From Symsagittifera roscoffensis (Eukaryota; Xenacoelomorpha; Acoela; Convolutidae): a stretch of DNA of 64,000 nucleotides. The notes beneath the pieces were generated by a model, which saw nothing but the letters and a program-made list of their open reading frames with translations, was not told the origin of the DNA and searched no databases. This document shows, piece after piece, positions 50,201-59,200 of the stretch (positions are counted from its first letter, which is position 1; every line of letters starts with the position of its first letter). Location of the stretch: the NCBI RefSeq assembly GCF_963678635.1, contig NC_087067.1, forward strand, positions 1,738,001-1,802,000, in the 5' to 3' direction. The position numbers and the translations under genes were made by a program.

Positions 50201-53200
50201 GCTTCCTGGCAAAAGGGAGACAAGTTACCGTTGGCTTCTCAAGGTTCTAAGAGTTGAGTCCCCAAATCGCGTTGCAATTGATTTTAAAATAGCAGTACGA
50301 AGCTCTAATACAGCTACCCATCAGAGCCCTCAATTTTAATTTTGTTTCATTTATATGAGTCAAAGCGTTTGGCGACATGTTCAGTGCCAGGCAAGACTCA
50401 CAATTACAAAAATGATCTTAATTTTCGTGAGTTTTTTTGAATGCTTCTGTCAATAGGGTTTCTGCCCATAGAAGACGTCCCAGTGCCTTTGACCTTTTTC
50501 AAGGTCAAGCATCCGAAGACAGTCAACCAAATTTCATTTTTTTCGGGGACGTCTATTTTTTTAGTTTGGTTTCTCAAGGACGACAGAAGCCCAGACTTGA
50601 AATAGAGCAATGGAGTTGCCATCACGGAGTAAAAAAAAACAAATTTCCTCGCACCAAAAACGCTGTAGAAGGTTGGAACAGAAACTTTGTGAAGCTAGTC
50701 AACAGCAAGCAGCCGTCGTTTCCAAAACTCAACGCATCGAGAAGATCACGTATGAACAAAAAAACGCGGAAATTTTACTAGAAAAAATGTGCGCAGGACG
50801 AAAAGATCCAAAAACATTAAATACCAAAAACTCAACCAAAACTTAACGGCTATGATTAGGTCAAATCAATCCAACAAAAAAATTGAATTTGTTAGGAGTT
50901 GTACAATATAACTTGGAACATTAAATTTTATGTATTTTTGTTATAAAATAAATTGAAAATTAAATAATAATGTAAAAATAAACCATAACACACGTTTTTT
51001 TTGTTTTCAGTTTTTTATCACAACATTGCAAAGCAGTAAAAAATAATTTCCCTGATTTTTCAAAGTTAAGCTAGAGTCAATTCGAAACCGGCAAAATACT
51101 GGATACATACAAGGTGGTGATTTTTCTTTCCCCTCGCCCAACTCTCTAAGTTTGAGCCCATTTTTTGTTCCCGTCACATTTCCATGCTATATTTAACCAA
51201 ACTTCAGTTTTTCGGAAAATTGAAATCTTTTTGTGCCATCGGCGATTCAAACTCATTTTTGTAAATCATTTCTGTCGGCGCCAAAAGATCAAGTCAAAAG
51301 TATCAAATAGTTTTGAAATTTTTTGTACGTGACTGTTTTTTAGGACTTTGTTTTGAAGTTTCGGACTGATTTGTATGGGAATGTTTTGTATATGCGCCGA
51401 AAGTATATGTAAGATCACTTTTTAATGCTTTAACTTTGAAACCAGTTAACTTATTTTTGCGAGTTCTTTTTTTTTCTTGTACTTCAGCTATTATAAGTTG
51501 TAACGATGGAGTATTTCTCGAAAGGCCTATTTTCTGAACTTGTAACAACAATTTTTGACCACCAAGCCTCTTATTTTGGATGACAATTTGAAAAAAAAAT
51601 TGTTGAAAATAAGGTTTAAAATTGATGTTATGCACCCATAAAGTCGTCTTTTCTGCTTCACCTACATGTAGAACTATTGAACTAAAATTTTGATAAAATT
51701 GTTGAAGAAAAGTTTAAAACCGATATGACCAAAAAAAAATTAAGGAAAATAAAAACAAGTACATTGGTAACTCGGCTGTGGTACCTTGTTTGATAAATTA
51801 ACATGTTTTGTAGAGTCCGAAAAATCTAAACTGGAGCAGTTTCGACAAGATCTCTCAACCCTGGAAGAGTTCACGTCACGAGTGGATGCCAGAAGTCTCT
51901 CCATACCTGCCAAAGTGGCCACTGTTTCAGAGGTTGCCGGACTCAAGCACGAATTCCAGGTACCAATCACAGGGACGTTACTCCGCGGTTGTCGATTTAG
52001 ACCAGAGCCGCTCGTTTATTGTTCTTTTTCAAAATAGAAGAACGCGTGGCTAGTTTTGGGAGGTTGCGCGCCTTAATCGTAAACCAGTCAAGACTTCGAG
52101 CCTTTCCTGGTCAATCAAAATTTTCTCTTTGGTACAATTTTACAACATCCAACGATGACCTACGGCTACGGGCCCTAATTTTTAGCATAAATGAAACCAT
52201 AATATGAGGTTTTAGGTGTCTTTTTTTTAAATGGATTCCTAGTATTTCTTCATTGGTTAGTGACTTTCTAGACAATTTTAAAAACTGACAGCTAAGATAT
52301 TTCTGTGATGTTAACTAAATGAAAAAGCGCCTAAATTGTTCCCGAAGTTAAATTTGCTGCTGTAAAGCTCGCCAAAATGTCTCACCAAAACCCAAAACTA
52401 TAAATTATAAATGGTGTCTGTCACAAATAGCGAAACTGCTCTTTCTCATTTATCATTTTTTTCATTATTTTATTGAATTTCTTATTATTTCAGGCCTTTG
52501 ACAGAGAAAAAAAATCGGTGGAGGCGCTTCTTCAAAACATGGTAACCTTAATGGGAACCGAACCTTGTCTGAGCTCAATGGAAAACCAATTGCAGGTACG
52601 TATTCTGTTACCAACCAAAATTTAAAAAAACAAACGTTCTAATTTTGGTTCGGAAAACAATAAATAGTGTATCAAACTTATCATATTTAACTTTCAAGAC
52701 AGTTTAGGCCCAGAGACTTCACAGTTGTGGAAACTTTAAAAAAGTAATACAAAAACTATAATTTTTTTTTTCAAAATTGAGAAAATTATTGAAGCTTTTG
52801 TTTTAGGAAGCAGAACAGAAATTTGAACGCGTTTCCAAATGTGTCACTAACGATTTGAAGTCGTACAGCGAACTTCAGGAGTCAATAAACAGCTTCGAAA
52901 TGGCACGAAGACAGATTACAGCTGAATTAGACCAAGCCGACAAACAGTTGAAACAGACAGCGAATACTAGAACGCTCAACAGCGAAACTCTCGAATTATG
53001 GGACTCAAATTTGGAAGAATTGGCCCAGAAATTAGACACTTTTGACCAACATTTGAAAGAAATGAACAAATCTTTGGAAGTGTTCGAAAGTTCAACGGCT
53101 GACAAAAAACCAACAAATGCTTTTGAAATGGTTGACTCTCAGCTCAAACAGCTGAAAAAAGCCTTGAAAATGAAAAATGATTCAGTTTCAAAATGCCGAG

Positions 53201-56200
53201 ATTTGAAAACAAAAATTGACAACTACAATAATGAAATTGATGACTGTTTCGCTGCAGCAAAGTCAGAGGCCTCGCTAAGTAATACGACAGCACTAGAAGA
53301 TTTGGATTACTCAAAATCAAAGATCGAAAAAATTTTGGAGAACTTAATTAAGTCTAAAATAGATTCAAGCTTAAAAGACGGAAAGTCCGCATTGAAAGTA
53401 TTTCCCTCCACTGATGAGACGGTGAAACTAATGTTGACTAACTTTGCAAAAAAAGCTGAGGACTTGGACGCGCTTAGAGGTAACGACCGAATTTCTAACC
53501 TTTTTAAAATTTGTTTTAACGCAAAAAATATAAATTGTTTTTGGTTTCAGGAAACTGTTCCGAACGAATCAATTTAATAAACAAGTGGGAAAGCTTGCGA
53601 GTTCTGCAAAACACCATTGAAAACATACGAGATTCGACCGACTTTGCGACTTCGCAAAGCAAAATCAACATTTGTCACCGCGATTTGGACTTCTGGAAAC
53701 TAACCGCTCCAGAATTGGACCAAAGCTGTCAAAACGCCGGCATCGACTTTTCCTTAAATGGTCACAAAATTACATTCGAAGGATTCGTCAGTAATTTACT
53801 TGGCAATCTAGCAACTGTTAAAAGCGAGATCGAATCTCATCAGAAAAAAAGCGAGGAAACTTCCAAGTTGAACTCCAAATTGGACAGTTTGAGAGATGAC
53901 GTCGCTTTGTGGAAGGAAAAAGTGGGAAAAGTGTTGAACAAAACAAAGACAGGAAGTGTGAATGATTTTCAGACACTGCTGAAGGAATTAAAGGTAATTT
54001 CCAGATTTGCTTCCTCATAAAATTAAACTTCTTCTTTCTCATAAAATATAACTTTCTTGCACTCTCATAAAATATTCTCATAATTTTTTCCGATGGACCA
54101 AAGTAACGACATCGCTGAGAACTCCGACGTAGCCCAAAGTTAATATCCACCTCCCCCTTGAGCGACTCAAAGGAGACCGGTGTTAAGCTAACCGATCTCA
54201 TCCAATTAATGACAAGTGCATTAAACGGTTCTGATACGCTTAAAAAAGGTTGAAAAGTTAAAAAAAAAGCAGCAAAATGTTGTGATAAAGTTAAAACAAA
54301 ATATTAAACAATCTCTTACAAGGAAAAATGTCCTTTGCAACTAGCCGCATTGGAGCTGAAATCAGATCTTTCAACGTTTTTAATCTATGGCGAGCATTTC
54401 TGCGCCGCTGGTAAATTTTTGAGATAATGTGCTGAAATTCCTGTTTTTGGAAATCTTCCGCTTTTTCGGCTCGTACTCCACCCTGAAACGCAGTATACTT
54501 TGGCACCAAAGAAGCATTTAGAAAAATTACAGGGATGTTCAATTAAAACTTGGTGTAAAATAGTAACGAAGTATACTTAAGATTGCCACGGTGACTAATT
54601 CATTCCCAAGGGAAAAAATTTCTTCCCCCTCTAAATGCGCCCCTGATTTAAGGGTAGGTGAAATAATTTTATTCAAAAAAACCCCTGCGCAAGCGACAGC
54701 TTACAATTTATAATTATGCCTCCTTTTAATTTCATATTCTTCCTATAATATAACAAAAGCATTGAAACCAAATGATCGCTTGGCTTTTCAACACAGTTCC
54801 GGTCTCCTGTCTCGTTTCCGTTCTCATTGGGCGAGCTATTCATGATTTATTCATAAAATTTGTTTTTCCATCCAACAAAAAACCATCATTGTTGATGTCA
54901 TAGAACACAAAAACCACTATTTGGAAAAACGCTGCTTCAGAACAATTGATTCCTATTAAAATGAAAGCGGAAATGTGAACAAAATAATAAAATATTAAAT
55001 AATAAAATTTGTTTTCAAGAATTAAATTTTTCTTGCTAAGAATTAGTAAACCACTTTTGCTTTTTATTTTTTTCCTTCATTTTATCCTCGTTCAATCAGT
55101 TAATCGAAAAAACAAAAACTTCTTATTTTTACCTTTTTACATCCGATTGTACGTTTAGACGATCAAGGAAAACCCGATAGTGTTGGACCAATTGAATTCT
55201 TTAAAACAACGAGCCAATCAGATCGAAGAAGACTCTATTCCCTCTTCCACTCGTGCAATGACAGTCTCGGCTCCTTTGATTGCCGAGGAAGTGGAAAAAG
55301 TAGAGCGGGAAGTGGAACAGAAGCTTTCCGAGTGCAGTCGGGAAGCAGAGAAAGTTGAACAATATATGGAAACTGTTGAAAAGTACAAAAAAGCGAAAAG
55401 TCATATGTCGCATTTCTTGAGACGCGGAACAGACCACCTGTTTAGAACTACACAGCTCGATGCGACCAAGGAAAAATTGACAGATGCGCTACAGAAAACA
55501 GAGGTTCATTTTTATTAATTACCCAAAATTTAAAAAAAATGAACTAAAAATCGAGCAAGATAGATTTTTCTTGCAACCGTCAAAAAAGATGTTCTAATCA
55601 GGGGCGGATTTAGGGGGGGCGGACGCCCTTTTTCCCTCAGGGATTCGAACCCCTGCCAGCCCAAAGGGTCCCCCCTTTGGTACTTTTTAGGAAATCCATT
55701 TTTGGCCGACCGACCCTAAAATTTTTCTAAAGGCGCCTTTGGCGCCAATATATACTAGTTTTGAGGGGGAGCGCGCGCCAAAAAAAACGCGTTTTTTTTG
55801 TCAAAATTTTCCAAAAAGTGCCCAAAACGGCTTTTTTGACCTGTTTTTTTTTTCAAAAAATTGCCTGCGGCGCAGAAAATTTAGCCAAAACAGGGTCTTT
55901 TTACTGCTTTGGGAGAGCTCGGAAAATCAATCTGATCGACCTAAAAAAAAAAAAGGTCGTCAAAATTTTCGAAAATTTTTTGAAAATCCGAAATCCGCCC
56001 CCCCTCGAGAAAATCCTAGATCCGCCCCTGGTTCTAATGCCAGTTTTTTGTACCATATTCAACTATTCAACTTTCCGATGTTCTGCTTTCTGCGTTCCAA
56101 AAAGGGGATACTCGTTGAAAAGTGTAGTTCCGATGTTTTTGATGAGTCCAATTCAAAAGCTCGTTTAGAAGTGTGGTCCCGTCAGGTCAATTGAAGTTAT

Positions 56201-59200
56201 ACTTGAAGTTTTTAAGTGAACGATTTAGTTTGTCGTTTTGCTTTTCATCAAACCTTGAATCGGCTTGCATCTGTTCGTTGCCTGTCCCGTCTTTACTGCC
56301 CCGTTTCTAACGGAGTTTGTGAGAAATTGCATTAATTACAAGTTTTCTAATTAATCCAATTTAAAAATGTTTCCAGCAGTTAAAACGTCTTTTTTGGAAT
56401 AGTTGCATGCTACTCACAAATCGTATTAGGCTATACTTCAGTAAAAAATCTATTTTTTAATCATCATGGATTGCTTCGCAGAATCACAATATCGAAACCT
56501 TTTCCACAAATGTTTATATACAACTGAGTTGAGATGGAAGTCTAACTCATAGAGTAATTTCAGATAGGGTACACCGTCTGCTTGTCACGCTGTCTTATTT
56601 TCGGCCGGATAGATTCGTGCAACTTCTTAGTCTAATACCGATCTTCATCTTACTCTTATATCTCTTAGTCTCAATAGATCTAGAGTATACTGTTTTGTTA
56701 CGAGTCAGTCTCTTGGAGAAAGCAACTAAGTTGTAAGTTAAATTCAAATTGCTCTGGTGCTGAAAATACAAGTAATTTCAGCACTTACAAATAAGTGGGT
56801 TGTTAGTTTGACGGAGTGTGATTGGTTAGTCTTCAATATTTAATAGGGATAAAATATCTAAATTATAACCAATAATAAATTATATTTTGGATCTGGTTCC
56901 AAAACAGTCAAAACTGATTTTCAAACTAATTTGATGATTTATTAGTTTCTCTGCGTCATTTTAATGTTTTTATACATTTTCACAGCTCCAGTTTTTGCGG
57001 AAAAACTTCAAGAGAAATAATTTTGGAAAAAAAAAGATAAAATCAAAGTGGTAACCAACTCTTTTTTTCCGCATTGATTCCTGTGATCTTAGAAGAGTTA
57101 TGTCCAAATGATTTGGTTTGCTAAGGTTGCGTATTAAAATAGGAAAATTCTTAATATTATCAATTTATCAAGAAGTGACTCAACAATAACAACTTGCGAC
57201 GAGGTTGTAAATTTTTTTAGATTGACTTTGTTTGTCGTTTTGTTTTTCGCCAAATCCTGAAAGGATTTGAAACTGTTTGTTATTTGTCTTATTTGCTCTG
57301 TCTTAAATTTGTGAACATTTGGACCTAATATAATTCTTCTGGTCAATCCGAATTGAAAAATTGTCAGCAGTAAAACAGCCTTTTGTGGACTAGTTGCATG
57401 TTATTCAAAACATTTCTCTAAGCCTTATTTAGGCCTTCTATAATATGCTAGGCTATGCTGCAGTAGAACGGTTTTTTGAAAACGGAATATTTATGCTCGG
57501 TGAGGTTTTTTCAGCCAATTTTTGCCGATCGAAAAAATAGTGTACAACAAAAAAGTTTTTACACACCATATAGTTTTTATACCCCATTAAAGAGATATAC
57601 TTCCTGAGTTCAAATGTATAAAGATATTTTACCTTCGATTGTGAAGTTCTGGGGGTTTGAAAATTGCCAAATTGGTCATGTTCTGGACTATTTTATGTGC
57701 GCTTTGAAGAAGTTATTCATATTGCTGAGAGCGTAACTCGAATTATTTATGCGTGGCAAATTATCCCGCACAACAAAAACGTTCCAAAGTGAATTGAGGC
57801 TGGCTAATTGGTCGCATTAATTTCGTACGACTCAAAGTTTTACACTTTGATTTTGTCCAAAATTTACAGTTTTCAATATTTTCCCCCAAAAAACTATTCG
57901 ATATGAATTAAGGGACAGTTGGAACATTCAGGGCTTTGCCCTGGTATACGAGCAGTCTTGTTACCGATTATAATGATTTTGTTTGTTTCGAAAATTAGTA
58001 ACATTAGAATTTTAATCGATGATAATCAAGTTTTTTTGAAGTTTATGGAGACTCACAATAAAAATCCATTATAATCTAATATTTTCTCTTTTTACTGACT
58101 GCGGGAGTGAATACTAGTATATAGATCTTTGTGATTTTTTTTGTTGTTTTTTTTTAAAAAAAAAACTTGTTTTTTTTGCAGCTTGTTTTTTTTTTGCAAT
58201 ATTGTGTTTTTTTTGTGATTTGGTTTTTGAATAAAACGTCTCTATCGAACAGCAAAACTGAATAAAACTTCTCCATATCGAACAGTTTTTTTATGTTGTT
58301 TGGTAGATCGACTATTTTATCTTGATTCTTCGAGTTTTAAACATAGCTGCTGATTTTTTGTCAATATTGAGGGTAACTCCAGTGTTCAAAATTGCAACTC
58401 GAACCAATTTTAAATTTTGGAAAATTGAATTTTTAGGAAATTTGTGGCACAATCTCACTGTTAATTGATAAATTTTTGTTTCACATTTTTTACATTAAGT
58501 CACTTAGGGAGATGGAGGGTAGGAGAGGTTTTACGGTTGATTGAAGGGCTTTTATTTGATATCAGTCAACTCAGTCCGATGATTTTTTGTGGTGCCTGAT
58601 TTTGAATGGAAAAAAACTAAAACACACCCGAAGACAAAGATCTCCCCATTTTTAATGATAGGAAGACATAGTGAAATTTTGGGTTCCAAGGCTGATGAGC
58701 CACGGAAAGTCTTCACTTTTGCTACTTGCGCTAAATTTTATTGTTTTTGTTAAATCATAAGCGAGAAAATAGCGTTCGACGTTGCTTCTGGAAAATTTTG
58801 GCTGCTAGTTTATAGCTACGGAGTTATTTAGGTTTAAATCTAGCTTACCAATAGATTCACAGGTGCTAGGTAAATAAGACGACATGCCATTCAGACGACA
58901 AGACATTAAGACGACAAATAAGAGACAATACATGTAAACTGAACAGTTAGAAGCGGTTTAAATTTCTCAGAAATACTATGTGGAAAATTGCGTCTTCTTA
59001 AATTCCCATTAAAACGGTTGTCGTCTTAATGTCCTGTCGTCTTATTTGCCGGTCACCAATAACAAATATTGAAAATCATTCTCAAGATTTATCCTCGTCA
59101 GAACTGCTTTTTTATCTTGTCATCTGGAAAAAGCCTGCGAAATTATCAAAATAATCCACAATAGTTTGACCCTTACGTTGTATTGTAAAAAAAAACGGCA

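Larger units (their letters stand above)
49294..51388 (+). mobile_element. MULE-type DNA transposon with motif-built inverted ends
   Basis: Left end 49294-49384 repeats AACAGTCC(C)AAAA-like motifs (AAACAGCCC, AAATAGTCCG, AAAGTCCTG, AACTGTCCCAT, AAACAGTCTC, AACAGTCCCA). Right end 51329-51388 carries the inverse series (GACTGTTTTTTAGGACTTTG, TTTCGGACTGATTTG, TATGGGAATGTTTTGT), in matching order when reversed. Between them lies a broken FLYWCH-MULE transposase. The element is about 2.1 kb. No clear target-site duplication was seen. It lies in the intron between exons 14 and 15. Confidence 0.75.

Noticed and set aside
55739-56194. 151-codon and 135-codon overlapping frames
   Set aside because: They translate the hAT MITE itself, are low in complexity and have no transposase motifs.
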